A stretch of DNA of 64,000 bases from Bacteroidales bacterium UBA7569 (GTDB lineage Bacteria; Bacteroidota; Bacteroidia; Bacteroidales; Paludibacteraceae), in the NCBI GenBank assembly GCA_002477945.1, contig DLLF01000036.1:27900-91899 (forward strand), written 5' to 3'. Below, in pieces: positions 36,852-45,801 of this stretch. A program made the translations under genes and the position numbers. Numbering within the stretch: the first letter of the stretch is position 1; each line of letters opens with the position of its first letter. The notes under the pieces were generated by a model, which was given only the letters and a program-made list of their open reading frames with translations, had not been told where the DNA came from and ran no database searches.

Positions 36852-36945
36852 GACATACTATCCGTCCGCCCCATCCGTCCGATCCGCCTAACTCACCCTC
36901 ATTTGCCTCATTCGTCCAATTAGTCTCATCCGCCCTATTCCCCTG
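36852..36945 (+). repeat. 9-bp tandem array (CATTCGTCC-like)
   Basis: Roughly ten degenerate 9-bp units such as CATCCGTCC, GATCCGCCT, CATTCGTCC, AATTAGTCT and CATCCGCCC run without gaps. A shorter version is at 20279-20310. Confidence 0.72.
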
Positions 36946-36984
36946 CCACCTTCTTCCTGCATTGTGTCGGGTGTCTTTCCCTAT

Positions 36985-37050
36985 CCCGACACACAACCGG
37001 TGATTTTTCTTTGGCTTCTTTTCTTTTGGTCAGGCAAAAGAAAAGAAAGG
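36985..37050 (+). repeat. Hairpin-bearing intergenic repeat (copy 2)
   Basis: Matches 14-77 with few differences: the CCGACACACAACCGGTGA head and a longer perfect hairpin TTCTTTTCTTTTG, GTCAGG loop, CAAAAGAAAAGAA (37020-37050). It ends the composite repeat. Confidence 0.75.
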
Positions 37051-37087
37051 TATATATACTGTTTTGGGGCGGTTGCCCTGGATTTTA

Positions 37088-37250
37088 TGGAGTCTCTTTG
37101 AGAATCCGATTAACGGACAATTGACGCTTATGAACGGAAATACCTGATCCGGTAAAGATCCTATTGGTCAATTTATGGATCTTGGTGGAGAACCTTTCAA
37201 AACGGTAATTCACGGAGTATGTGAGCGTCTGGTTATTCTGATAAAACAAA
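37088..37250 (+). pseudogene. Possible remnant of a MacB/FtsX-type permease gene
   Basis: One frame reads FENPINGQLTLMNGNT, a stop at 37145-37147, then SGKDPIGQFMDLGGEPFKTV and an open stretch to about 37250. NPIG/DPIGQ followed by a G-x-x-F-x-V stretch resembles the periplasmic loop of MacB-like ABC permeases. The stop, the short length and the lack of a start suggest decay. Similarity is judged by eye and may be chance. Confidence 0.35.
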
Positions 37251-37284
37251 AGCGTACCGGTCTTCCGACCGGTACGCTTTCTTC
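37250..37284 (-). terminator. Terminator of clpB
   Basis: AAGCGTACCGGTC (37250-37262) and its perfect complement (37267-37279), separated by a 4-nt loop that reads GGAA on the minus strand. The minus strand continues with a T-rich TTGTTTTATC. It lies 20 bp after the clpB stop. Confidence 0.88.
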
Positions 37285-37298
37285 ATGCTTGATTACGT

Positions 37299-39410
37299 TT
37301 AGTTGCTGAAAGTTAGTTCGCCGTTTTTGGTATCCACCATTACAGGTTTCTGTTGGTTTATTTTGCCTGCAATGATCTCTTTGCTTAGGTTGTTAAGCAG
37401 CATCGTCTGCAATGCCCTCTTCACGGGCCGTGCACCGAATTGGGGATCATAGCCTTCATGGGCAATCAAACGGACGGCATCGTCTGTAACTCGTAAGTCT
37501 ATGCCGTTCTTTTCGAGCATCTTGTGGATACCGGCAATCTGCAATCCCACAACTTGTTGTATCTCTTTCTCCGATAGAGGAGTGAAGATGATAGTTTCGT
37601 CAATACGGTTCAGAAACTCTGGCCGGAGGGTTTGTCTGAGCAAGTCCATGACTTGTTTTTCGGTCGTTTCTCTGCTGACTCCCTTTTCCTCGTTCTCTCT
37701 GATAAGAGAAGAACCTAAGTTACTCGTCATGATAATGATGGTGTTCTTGAAGTTTACGGTGCGTCCCTTGTTGTCGGTCAGCCGCCCGTCGTCCAATACT
37801 TGCAACAGCACGTTGAATACATCGGGGTGTGCCTTCTCAATCTCGTCAAAGAGTACCACACTGTAGGGCTTCCTCCGGATAGCCTCCGTCAGTTGTCCGC
37901 CTTCGTCATAACCCACGTATCCTGGAGGCGCACCGATAAGTCGGGTCGCCGAGAACTTCTCTTGATACTCCGACATATCTATACGCGTCATCATGTTCTC
38001 GTCGTTGAACAGGTAATCTGCCAATGCTTTGGCTAACTCTGTCTTGCCAACACCCGTCGTTCCTAAGAAGATGAAACTCCCGATAGGACGTTTCGGGTCT
38101 TGCAAACCTGCACGCGAACGCCTTATGGCATCGCTCACAGCACGTATCGCCTCGTCCTGACCGATCACCCGCTTGTGCAATTCCTCTTCCAAGTGAAGAA
38201 GTTTGTCACGTTCCGATTGCATCATCTTGGTAACAGGTATTCCTGTCCACCTGCTTACAACTTCGGCGATGTCGTCCGCGTCCACCTCTTCTTTTATCAG
38301 TGGTTTGCCGTTCTGCAGTTTGTGCAGGGCTTCTTGTGCCTGTTCAATGTTGGCAGTGGAGGCTTGCATCTTGCCGTAGCGTATCTCCGCTACTTTCCCG
38401 TAGTCGCCCTCGCGTTCTGCTACATCGGCTTCGTGGCGGAGTTGCTCCTGTTTTATCTTCTCCTGTTGGATGGTGTCGATATACTTTTTCTCCTCCTTCC
38501 AGTGAGAACGCATCTTCTCAGCCTCTGCTTTCAAGGTGCTTATCTCCTCCGTCAGATGAGCCAGTTTCGGCTGGTCGTCTTCACGCTTGATAGCCTCTTT
38601 CTCTATCTCCAACTGCTTGATGTTGCGCTCCAGCGTATCCAGTTCTTCCGGTACGGAATCCATTTCCAAACGCAAACGGGATGCTGCCTCGTCTACAAGG
38701 TCTATCGCTTTGTCCGGCAAAAACCTGTCGGAGATGTATCGTGTGGAGAGTTGCACGGCGGCAATGATTGCATCGTCTTTGATTCGTACTTTGTGGTGGT
38801 TCTCGTAACGTTCTTTCAGTCCTCTCAGAATACTGATTGTCGCAGCCTCGTCAGGTTCATCCACCATCACGATTTGGAACCGGCGCTCCAATGCCTTGTC
38901 TTTCTCGAAATACTTCTGATACTCGCTCAGAGTCGTTGCACCGATACAGCGCAACTCGCCTCGCGCAAGGGCAGGTTTCAGTATGTTGGCTGCGTCCATA
39001 GCACCCGACGACTGACCTGCACCCACCAAAGTGTGTATCTCGTCAATGAATAGAATGATCTCACCTTCCGAGCGTACCACTTCGCCGATTACGCCTTTCA
39101 GTCTCTCCTCAAACTCACCTTGATACTTAGCACCGGCTATCAGTGCGCCCATATCCAGAGAGTAAAGTTGTTTGCTCTTCAAGTTCTCAGGAACATCGCC
39201 CCGCACAATACGGTGAGCCAATCCTTCGGCGATTGCGGTCTTGCCCACACCCGGCTCACCTATCAGGATAGGGTTGTTCTTTGTTCGTCTGCTCAGTATC
39301 TGCAGCACACGCCTGATCTCTTCATCGCGTCCGATAACAGGGTCAAGTTTTCCTGCGCTCGCCCGCTCGTTGAGGTTAATGGCATACTTTGATAAATTTT
39401 CGTTGTTCAT
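37299..39410 (-). CDS. clpB: ClpB disaggregase lacking the N-terminal domain
   Basis: AAA+ disaggregase that works with DnaK on aggregated proteins. This form has 703 residues instead of about 860. It starts at [23 protein letters not shown], which normally lies near residue 155, so the whole Clp-N domain is missing. The rest is intact: Walker A in NBD1 GEPGVGKT (51-58), Walker B with DEIHT, the ClpB-specific coiled-coil M domain (about 250-375), and NBD2 with GTTGVGKT and GAPPGYVGY. No frame for an N domain exists in the 150 bp upstream, which carry only a neighbour's terminator. E. coli makes a comparable short form from an internal start; here only the short form is encoded. Confidence 0.94.
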   Translation of the reverse strand: MNNENLSKYAINLNERASAGKLDPVIGRDEEIRRVLQILSRRTKNNPILIGEPGVGKTAIAEGLAHRIVRGDVPENLKSKQLYSLDMGALIAGAKYQGEFEERLKGVIGEVVRSEGEIILFIDEIHTLVGAGQSSGAMDAANILKPALARGELRCIGATTLSEYQKYFEKDKALERRFQIVMVDEPDEAATISILRGLKERYENHHKVRIKDDAIIAAVQLSTRYISDRFLPDKAIDLVDEAASRLRLEMDSVPEELDTLERNIKQLEIEKEAIKREDDQPKLAHLTEEISTLKAEAEKMRSHWKEEKKYIDTIQQEKIKQEQLRHEADVAEREGDYGKVAEIRYGKMQASTANIEQAQEALHKLQNGKPLIKEEVDADDIAEVVSRWTGIPVTKMMQSERDKLLHLEEELHKRVIGQDEAIRAVSDAIRRSRAGLQDPKRPIGSFIFLGTTGVGKTELAKALADYLFNDENMMTRIDMSEYQEKFSATRLIGAPPGYVGYDEGGQLTEAIRRKPYSVVLFDEIEKAHPDVFNVLLQVLDDGRLTDNKGRTVNFKNTIIIMTSNLGSSLIRENEEKGVSRETTEKQVMDLLRQTLRPEFLNRIDETIIFTPLSEKEIQQVVGLQIAGIHKMLEKNGIDLRVTDDAVRLIAHEGYDPQFGARPVKRALQTMLLNNLSKEIIAGKINQQKPVMVDTKNGELTFSN

Positions 39411-39502
39411 AATCTTATGTGTTGTTTGGTTCGTTATTCATAGTTCAGGTTGCGGCCTCGTGGCAACCGGAGTTTCAACCCTCTTTTTGCAAGAGATATA
39501 CC

Positions 39503-39535
39503 AAATAAAAAGGGACTGCCAAAATGGCAGCCCCA
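39503..39535 (-). terminator. Terminator of the HdeD-like gene
   Basis: On the minus strand GGGGCTGCCA and TGGCAGTCCC form a 10-bp stem (39512-39534, one G-U pair) followed by TTTTTAT. It separates this gene from clpB. Confidence 0.88.
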
Positions 39536-39563
39536 CGATCATCATAGTTAAGGTGTTCAATGC

Positions 39564-40181
39564 TTATAACGTCTCTGCTTCTACATCTTCTATGATGTTG
39601 CGCTTGATGTAGTTGTGCAAACTCTTCAAGCGGATACCTGTGGCGCACATACTGATACCGGCTATAATCAAACCGCAACCGACCATGGCTACCACGGCGG
39701 GTATTCCCAAACCGAATGGTTGGAACATGATCATCAATGCAAGCAGTAATAGCAATACACCGGAGGCTACTTGCCAACCTGCATTCGGTACACTGAAGGT
39801 GCGCATCTTGCTCCAAAAGTCTATCATCTGTATACTGCGCAGCAACAACCATATACCCAAGAGTATGGGGAGAAGGATGGCTGTTGCGGCTACATTGCAG
39901 CAGAGCATAATGCCTAATAATACGTCAAGGATACCGCCGACCAGACTTACTCCTGATCGGATAAAATAACTGCTCGATGAGCAGTAGAGGACAATCTCCA
40001 ATATACCGCTCAGCAGCATCAGTACTCCAAATAGAATACTCAGTGTCAGGTACGCTTCACCGGGATAACAGAATACCACGACACCTACGGCAATACATGC
40101 AATACCGGCCACCAACAGCAGCCACCAGTTCTTTACTGCTTTTGTGGCGCGCTTTGTCAATTTTTGTAAAGGGTTCTCCAT
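39564..40181 (-). CDS. DUF308/HdeD-like membrane protein
   Basis: A 205-residue protein with six predicted membrane helices arranged as three similar pairs (opening [19 protein letters not shown], then [17 protein letters not shown] and so on), matching the HdeD/DUF308 family. E. coli HdeD contributes to acid resistance at high density, but for Bacteroidales homologues the role is unknown. The N terminus is basic and cytoplasmic, the last 25 residues are polar. It lies upstream of clpB with a terminator between them, so they are separate units. No promoter consensus was recognised. Confidence 0.82.
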   Translation of the reverse strand: MENPLQKLTKRATKAVKNWWLLLVAGIACIAVGVVVFCYPGEAYLTLSILFGVLMLLSGILEIVLYCSSSSYFIRSGVSLVGGILDVLLGIMLCCNVAATAILLPILLGIWLLLRSIQMIDFWSKMRTFSVPNAGWQVASGVLLLLLALMIMFQPFGLGIPAVVAMVGCGLIIAGISMCATGIRLKSLHNYIKRNIIEDVEAETL

Positions 40182-40422
40182 AACAATAAGTGTTTAATGT
40201 TAATAGTTTGTCTCCGGAATCTTGTCTCAACTCCGTTCCCTGTATGAGAGACAAAAGGCGTGCCAATTATTTTCTGTATGCTTCCTCGTTTTGGTCTGTT
40301 CTCCTGTAAGAATGGAGTTTTGATGCTCTTGCTTTTGTCATTGCTGTTTGTGGTAAAAGGGGAATATTTCCCTGATTTTCTCTCCGGCGGCGGTCTCTAT
40401 GCAACTTGTTAAGTGGCTATGC
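40182..40422. other. Divergent gap between the HdeD-like gene and the T9SS cargo
   Basis: About 240 bp with no gene, repeat or terminator that I can support. It should contain the promoter of the minus-strand HdeD-like gene, but no clear TAnnTTTG box is seen on that strand. Confidence 0.5.
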
Positions 40423-40453
40423 TTGTATTGTTTTCGTAAAAGTGGTATCTTTG
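40423..40453 (+). promoter_or_regulatory. Promoter placed 5 nt before a start codon
   Basis: TTG at 40423-40425, a 20-bp spacer and TATCTTTG at 40446-40453, then five bases and the ATG at 40459. The predicted mRNA is leaderless or has one or two leader bases. Confidence 0.7.
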
Positions 40454-40458
40454 CGGTG

Positions 40459-41961
40459 ATGAAGCACTTTTTCCTGATATTGTCTTTGTGTACTCTGCCT
40501 CTTGCAAGCATGGCAGAGATGGTGGTTTATACGGTTAATTCCCGCACATCCGTTCGTGCCGATGGTATGGAACCGGTGGGAGCCTATGCCTCTTATTCGC
40601 AATCCTCGGTGTCCGGACGGGTCGGACAAATGACGGAAGGCGGTAGCACTTCTCTTTCTCTTTATGGATTCAGTGGCCTTCGCATTCGTTCCGTCACTCT
40701 GATGATGCACTCCAATAAGGCGGCGGGTGCAGGGACTTTGGAAATGAATCTCAACGATTCCTGTGTCTGGTTCATCGACCCGGCCCCTTTCAGCGATGAT
40801 TCATGGCATGGCTCGTACTCCACTTCTTTTGTCCCTGTTATGCATCGTTTCTCTCCTGCTTTGACAATTGCTGACGAACAAGTCATTTCCATCAATATAG
40901 ATGCTCTTGTTTCTTCACTCTATGTGCAGTCTTATGCCATCGAGTACGACAAAATACCTTCTGCCCCTTGCCATGTGAGTTTCTCTGTGGCTGATGGTCA
41001 GATTCTCCCCATGCTGACGGAAACAAAAGCAGGAACAGGCATTATCCTCCCATCATGCCCTGCCGCCGATTCTGTTTGGTGCTTTTGGGGGTGGTTGGAA
41101 CAACCTCTCACGTCCGCCACGGAACATTGCCCTTCCTATTATGAACAGGGCGCACGCTATTTTCCTTCTGGTGACATCTGTCTCTATGCATTGTATGCAG
41201 ATGTGGAACCTGATTCCCAAAAACAGATTGTTCAAGACACAACCTGTTCCTCAGGCGACTATCTTATCGTGGACAAACTGTTCCGTGCAATGGCAGTGGG
41301 CGGAATGAATTCCAATAAACGTGTTCCCGCCCGCCGCTTGGACTCATTGCACAAAAATCAGGACTCTCTTTATTGTCTTCCTCTTGCGACTGTGACGCCG
41401 TCCGCAGTCTATCATATTGATTTCCTCCCCGATTCTTTGGCTACAATCTACAATGTTTCGGAGCAAACCTATATATCTTTCCCTGGCACAAGTACCCCGA
41501 CTCTTGTCAAAACCAAAAAGGAATGGAACTACCGACGTGCCGAAGAAGGTATGTTGGTTTTCTATCATAACTATACTTCCACTTCGTGGCGGGAATTGCG
41601 TGCAACCACGGGTTCCACATTGGAAACAATTGACTCTCTTTGGTTCGAAAACTCCATTTCGCATTCCGTTTCCTACGCCAATATCCTTTTTCCTGCACCC
41701 CCTCAGGATGTTCTTTCGCCCGTATGCCATTATACAACCGACCCTTTCTCAACCTCGCTGAAAGATCTTGCATACTCCGATGGAATCTTCATTGAGAATA
41801 GGGAAATCCTCAATCCGCAACATTGCCTCCTGCAAATCTTTTCTTTGCAAGGAATTTTGGTCGATGCTTCTTCGGAAGAGCACATTTCGCTGGCAACTCT
41901 CCCACCGGGTATCTACATCCTACGAACAAAGTACCAAACGCATAAAATGCTGATAAAATGA
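40459..41961 (+). CDS. Secreted T9SS cargo protein, unknown function
   Basis: A 500-residue exported protein. The ATG at 40459 gives MKHFFLILSLCTLPLASMA, a clear signal peptide; an upstream ATG would start before the promoter. A segment near 170-250 (CHVSFSVADGQILP, WGWLEQ, ICLYALYAD) resembles Listeria-Bacteroides InlB-type repeats. The last 65 residues match a type A T9SS C-terminal sorting domain: LLQIFSLQGILVDAS, then LATLPPGIYILRTKY and a closing KMLIK. It should therefore be exported across the outer membrane by the Por system and possibly surface-anchored. No enzymatic motif was recognised. It overlaps the next gene (ATGA). Confidence 0.83.
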   Translation: MKHFFLILSLCTLPLASMAEMVVYTVNSRTSVRADGMEPVGAYASYSQSSVSGRVGQMTEGGSTSLSLYGFSGLRIRSVTLMMHSNKAAGAGTLEMNLNDSCVWFIDPAPFSDDSWHGSYSTSFVPVMHRFSPALTIADEQVISINIDALVSSLYVQSYAIEYDKIPSAPCHVSFSVADGQILPMLTETKAGTGIILPSCPAADSVWCFWGWLEQPLTSATEHCPSYYEQGARYFPSGDICLYALYADVEPDSQKQIVQDTTCSSGDYLIVDKLFRAMAVGGMNSNKRVPARRLDSLHKNQDSLYCLPLATVTPSAVYHIDFLPDSLATIYNVSEQTYISFPGTSTPTLVKTKKEWNYRRAEEGMLVFYHNYTSTSWRELRATTGSTLETIDSLWFENSISHSVSYANILFPAPPQDVLSPVCHYTTDPFSTSLKDLAYSDGIFIENREILNPQHCLLQIFSLQGILVDASSEEHISLATLPPGIYILRTKYQTHKMLIK

Positions 41962-44111
41962 TTACTATGAAACGCAATTTATTCTTTTTCCTCCTGCTTT
42001 CGTCTCTTTCTCTGCATGCCGACCTCCTCTCCGACATAGTTTCCGGAGTCTATCGCCCGACCACGCTGTCGGAATTCGTTTTTATGAACGACGGAGAACG
42101 CTATGCCTCATTGGAGGATAACAAGGTTTGCACATATAGTTGTCGGACGGGCAAACAGTTGGATACACTGTTTTCTGCTGACAACACCAAATTGCTGCAA
42201 ATAGATACAGTGGAAGGTTTCCTCTTGTCGCCGGACGAACGTTATCTTCTTGTGTACAGGGACAAACAACAACGTTTCCGCCGTTCTTTCAACGCACGCT
42301 ACTATCTTTATGACACCGAACGCAGGGAATTGACGGCATTAGCAGAGGACAGCCTTATATCTTCGCCCCTGTTTTCACCCGATGGTAAGTATATTGCATA
42401 CTCCCGCAACAATAATCTCTATTTGCACAAGTTGGCCTTTGGAACGGATGTCGCCGTCACTACCGATGGCGAAATAGGCAAAGTCATCAACGGCACCACC
42501 GATTGGCTTTACGAGGAGGAGTTCTCTGCAACATCTTTGTTTGCCTTTTCTCCTGATAGTAAGCAACTCGCTTTTGTGCGTTTCGATGAAACCAACGTAC
42601 CTCAATTCCGTTGGCAGGAGATGCTCTCCAAGGGCTATCCTCAAGACCGTTCTTTGAAATATACGCGTGCAGGAGAAACCAATTCGTCTGTTTCCGTAGT
42701 GGTCTATGATACTTACTATAAGTCATTGAAGACGATGCAGATAAATACAGACGATGCTTACATCCCTCGTCTTCGGTGGATTGATAACACCAATTTGGCA
42801 GTCTTTCGGCTCAATCGAAATCAAAACAGGTTGGAGATGTTCTATGCCAACCCGAAATCAACGGTTGCAAAACGTTATTATATCGAGGAGTACAAACAAG
42901 GCTATGTCAATTATGAACTTATAGATTCGTGGCAATTTCTTGCTGATGGGTCATTCATCGCCCTCAATGAAACGGATGGTTGGCAGCATGCGTGGCTCTA
43001 TTCGGCATCTGGTCAGCGTCTTCGTCTCCTTACGGATGATGAGTCGGATGTGATGCAGATCTATGGTTACGATGAGTCTTCGCAGACATTGTTCTATCAG
43101 TTGGCAAACACGCCCATGCAGCGGAAGGTTTATGCCTTCAATCTCAAGAAAGGTAAAAAACTTTGCCTGACACCCGCTGACGGCACCCATTCCGCACAGT
43201 TCTCCAACGATTGCCGCTACTTTATTGACAACTTCTCTTCGGTGCAGTGTCCTAATACCTATACACTTCGCGATAAGCAGGGAAAAGTGGTGCGCCTCCT
43301 GCAGGATAACACAGAACTCTTGGACCGCTTCTCTGCTCTCAATCTCCCTCAAAAACGATTCTTCTCTTTCCGTACGGAGCGTGGCGACAGCCTCAATGGT
43401 TGGATGCTTATGCCGAAAGATTTTAGTGAACAAAAACAGTATCCCGTATTGCAAGTTCAGTATTCAGGTCCTGCTTCGCAGATGGTGTTGGATCGTTGGA
43501 AGATTGATTGGGAATACTTTCTTTCGGAACAAGGCATAATCGTTGTCTGTGTTGACGGGCGTGGAACGGATGCACGAGGCAGACAATGGCGGCAGCAGCA
43601 CTATATGCACCTTGGTACGGTGGAACCTGAAGACCAGATTTCCGTGGCTCATTATATGCAGTCGCTTCCCTGTGTCCGTCCCGATAGGATAGGCATTTGG
43701 GGCTGGAGTTTTGGAGGATATATGACCCTCCTTTCCATGTCTCAACCATCATCGCCTTTCTGCTGTGGCATCTCTGTAGCACCTGTCACCGATTTCCGTT
43801 ACTATGACTCTGCTTATACCGAACGGTTTATGCAACGACCGCAAACCAATGAAAATGGTTATGATGTATCTTCGCTGCTCAATAAGGCGGACCAATTGCA
43901 GGGGCGTCTCCTTCTTGTACATGGTTTGGCTGACGATAACGTCCATTGTCAACAAACGTGGAACTACATTGACGCACTCGTTAGGGCGGGCAAACAGTTC
44001 GATATGCAAATCTATCCCGATGACAACCATTTCCTCAAGAAACGCAATAACTACCAACATCTCTATCAACGCAAGTGGGATTTCTTGCAACGCTATCTAT
44101 TGGACAGATAA
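41958..44111 (+). CDS. Dipeptidyl peptidase IV-type S9 serine peptidase
   Basis: A 717-residue exported peptidase that removes Xaa-Pro dipeptides. A signal peptide (KRNLFFFLLLSSLSLHA) is followed by the beta-propeller (about 30-480), which carries the double-Glu motif DWLYEEEF that binds the substrate N terminus. The alpha/beta-hydrolase domain contains the nucleophile in GWSFGGYM, Asp in HGLADDNVH and His in DDNHFL. All catalytic residues are present. Start is the ATG at 41958 or 41967. Its 4-bp overlap with the T9SS cargo gene suggests coupled translation, and the MFS transporter gene follows by 34 bp. Confidence 0.93.
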   Translation: MITMKRNLFFFLLLSSLSLHADLLSDIVSGVYRPTTLSEFVFMNDGERYASLEDNKVCTYSCRTGKQLDTLFSADNTKLLQIDTVEGFLLSPDERYLLVYRDKQQRFRRSFNARYYLYDTERRELTALAEDSLISSPLFSPDGKYIAYSRNNNLYLHKLAFGTDVAVTTDGEIGKVINGTTDWLYEEEFSATSLFAFSPDSKQLAFVRFDETNVPQFRWQEMLSKGYPQDRSLKYTRAGETNSSVSVVVYDTYYKSLKTMQINTDDAYIPRLRWIDNTNLAVFRLNRNQNRLEMFYANPKSTVAKRYYIEEYKQGYVNYELIDSWQFLADGSFIALNETDGWQHAWLYSASGQRLRLLTDDESDVMQIYGYDESSQTLFYQLANTPMQRKVYAFNLKKGKKLCLTPADGTHSAQFSNDCRYFIDNFSSVQCPNTYTLRDKQGKVVRLLQDNTELLDRFSALNLPQKRFFSFRTERGDSLNGWMLMPKDFSEQKQYPVLQVQYSGPASQMVLDRWKIDWEYFLSEQGIIVVCVDGRGTDARGRQWRQQHYMHLGTVEPEDQISVAHYMQSLPCVRPDRIGIWGWSFGGYMTLLSMSQPSSPFCCGISVAPVTDFRYYDSAYTERFMQRPQTNENGYDVSSLLNKADQLQGRLLLVHGLADDNVHCQQTWNYIDALVRAGKQFDMQIYPDDNHFLKKRNNYQHLYQRKWDFLQRYLLDR

Positions 44112-44145
44112 CAAACTATACTTAATAATTAAACAACACACATCT

Positions 44146-45456
44146 ATGACAAAACAAAAAAATGGAAATGTTCTCCCTATAGTGGTGATGTTCCTCCTCT
44201 TTTTCATGATTGCCTTTGTTACCAACTTGTGTAACCCTATGGCAGTCATAGTGAAGCATAATTTCTCTATGTCCAATTTTGCTTCGCAGTTAGGTAATGC
44301 AGCCAATTTTATCGCTTATGCCGTGATGGGTATTCCCGCAGGTATGCTTCTCAAAAAGATTGGCTATCGTAAAACGGCGCTTGTGGCTATCCTTGTTGGT
44401 TTCATTGGCGTTTTCCTGCAGTATATGTCGGGTTGGGAGTCTGTACAAAGTTTTTGGGTATATCTTATCGGTGCTTTCGTTGCAGGTTTCTGTATGTGTA
44501 TGCTCAATACAGTGGTCAATCCCATGCTGAATACTTTGGGTGGTGGCGGCAATCGGGGTAACCAACTTGTGCAGTTCGGCGGTGTTTGCAATTCCCTTGC
44601 AGCCGTTCTTGTCACCATCATCATGGGTAGTCTTATTGCCGATGCTACCAAGGCTAAGATCTCCGACGCCACTCCTGCTCTTATGATTGCTTTGGCTGTC
44701 TTCGCTTTTGCTTTCATTGTGCTTCTTCTGGTGAAAATTCCCGAACCGATGCTCGGAATGGAACAGAATGTTCAACCTGCCACCGATGGCAAACGCTACT
44801 CTGCATTCTCTTTCCGCCATTTCAACTTGGGCATCTTGGCTATTTTCCTTTACATGGGTATTGAGGTAGGTGTTCCAACCTATGTCCTTCAGTATCTCAC
44901 TACATCGCCTGCTGAATCAACCCCGGGTTTTGGTATTGATGCCAACATCGCAGGTATGATTGTCGCTGTCTATTGGTTGCTCATGCTGGTAGGTCGTCTT
45001 TTGGGCGGTATGATTGGTGGTAAGGTGTCCAGCCGTGTTCAGATCTCTGTCGTATCGGCTTTGTCTATTGTACTCGTCCTTCTGGGGATGTTCTTGCCTT
45101 CTGATGTGATGGTAACCTTGTTTGGTATCAAATGGGAGACTCTTTCTGTTATGAAAGCCTCTGTCCCTGTGGGAATCTTGCCGCTTATCTTGGTGGGACT
45201 CTGCACATCTGTCATGTGGGGAGGTATCTTCAATATGGCTGTCGAAGGTCTTGGAAAATATACTTCCATTGCTTCGGGTGCTTTCATGACTATGGTTTGC
45301 GGTGCAGGTATCCTTATTCCTTTGCAGGGAAAATTGGCGGATGTCTTCGGCAACTTCCAGATGAGTTATTGGGTCGTATTGGTTTGTGCTGCCTATATCC
45401 TCTTCTATGCGCTCTTCGGTAGCAGAAATGTAAATAAAGACATCCCCACTGCATAA
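44146..45456 (+). CDS. Sugar MFS transporter (FucP-like)
   Basis: A 436-residue permease with twelve predicted helices of the fucose/glucose-galactose:H+ symporter group. Landmarks are LCNPMAVIVKHNFSMSNF after the first helix, the loop MGIPAGMLLKKIGYRKTA between helices 2 and 3, and GRLLGGMIGGKVSSR in the C-terminal half. The start at 44146 gives a short cytoplasmic N terminus; a much longer frame beginning inside the peptidase gene is rejected. The substrate cannot be named with certainty. A strong terminator follows 67 bp after the stop. Confidence 0.88.
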   Translation: MTKQKNGNVLPIVVMFLLFFMIAFVTNLCNPMAVIVKHNFSMSNFASQLGNAANFIAYAVMGIPAGMLLKKIGYRKTALVAILVGFIGVFLQYMSGWESVQSFWVYLIGAFVAGFCMCMLNTVVNPMLNTLGGGGNRGNQLVQFGGVCNSLAAVLVTIIMGSLIADATKAKISDATPALMIALAVFAFAFIVLLLVKIPEPMLGMEQNVQPATDGKRYSAFSFRHFNLGILAIFLYMGIEVGVPTYVLQYLTTSPAESTPGFGIDANIAGMIVAVYWLLMLVGRLLGGMIGGKVSSRVQISVVSALSIVLVLLGMFLPSDVMVTLFGIKWETLSVMKASVPVGILPLILVGLCTSVMWGGIFNMAVEGLGKYTSIASGAFMTMVCGAGILIPLQGKLADVFGNFQMSYWVVLVCAAYILFYALFGSRNVNKDIPTA

Positions 45457-45523
45457 ATCGTATCGAAAGATAATTCTCGGTAAAGTGCAAAGTCTCTTGT
45501 CGTTTTGGAGAAATATCCATGTT

Positions 45524-45560
45524 GCGGCACAGTGCTCAAAAGCATTGTGCCGCTTTTTTT
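45524..45560 (+). terminator. Terminator of the transporter unit
   Basis: GCGGCACAGTGCT (45524-45536) pairs with AGCATTGTGCCGC (45541-45553), one G-U pair, 4-nt loop, followed by seven T residues. Confidence 0.93.
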
Positions 45561-45630
45561 ATGGCTGGTATACTCCATATTACATTCTTCTTTCCGGTAT
45601 CCTTAAGCATGGTTTCGTAGTCCCTGCTAT

Positions 45631-45684
45631 CTACGACCCCTCAAGCCGACCTGAAGCACCCCTCATCAACTCCTCAATGGGAGA
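45631..45684 (+). repeat. 11-bp tandem array, locus 6
   Basis: Units CTACGACCCCT, CAAGCCGACCT, GAAGCACCCCT and CATCAACTCCT, ending in CAATGGGAG. It lies between two terminators in a 345-bp convergent gap, about 70 bp beyond the plus-strand terminator. Confidence 0.83.
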
Positions 45685-45708
45685 TTAATAAAGTGTTGGC
45701 ATTATTAT

Positions 45709-45732
45709 CCCCTCCTTTGGAGGGGTTGGGGA
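45709..45732. repeat. CCCCTCC-TTT-GGAGGGG hairpin repeat
   Basis: A 7-bp perfect stem with a 3-nt loop followed by TTGGGGA. This short sequence is, to my knowledge, widespread in Bacteroidetes intergenic DNA; only one copy is in this window. Confidence 0.5.
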
Positions 45733-45751
45733 GGTCTTATTTAAAAACAAA

Positions 45752-45780
45752 TACCCCATACATCGCAGATGTATGGGGTA
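45752..45780 (-). terminator. Terminator of pfp
   Basis: TACCCCATACATC (45752-45764) and its perfect complement (45768-45780) around a 3-nt loop; on the minus strand it is followed by TTTGTTTTTAAAT. It lies 21 bp beyond the pfp stop. Confidence 0.9.
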
Positions 45781-45801
45781 CTGAATACGATAGAACAAAC
45801 C

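Noticed and set aside
43804..44145. N-terminal extension of the MFS transporter
   Set aside because: It lies inside the DPP IV gene in another frame, is not hydrophobic in a transporter-like way and has no homology signal.
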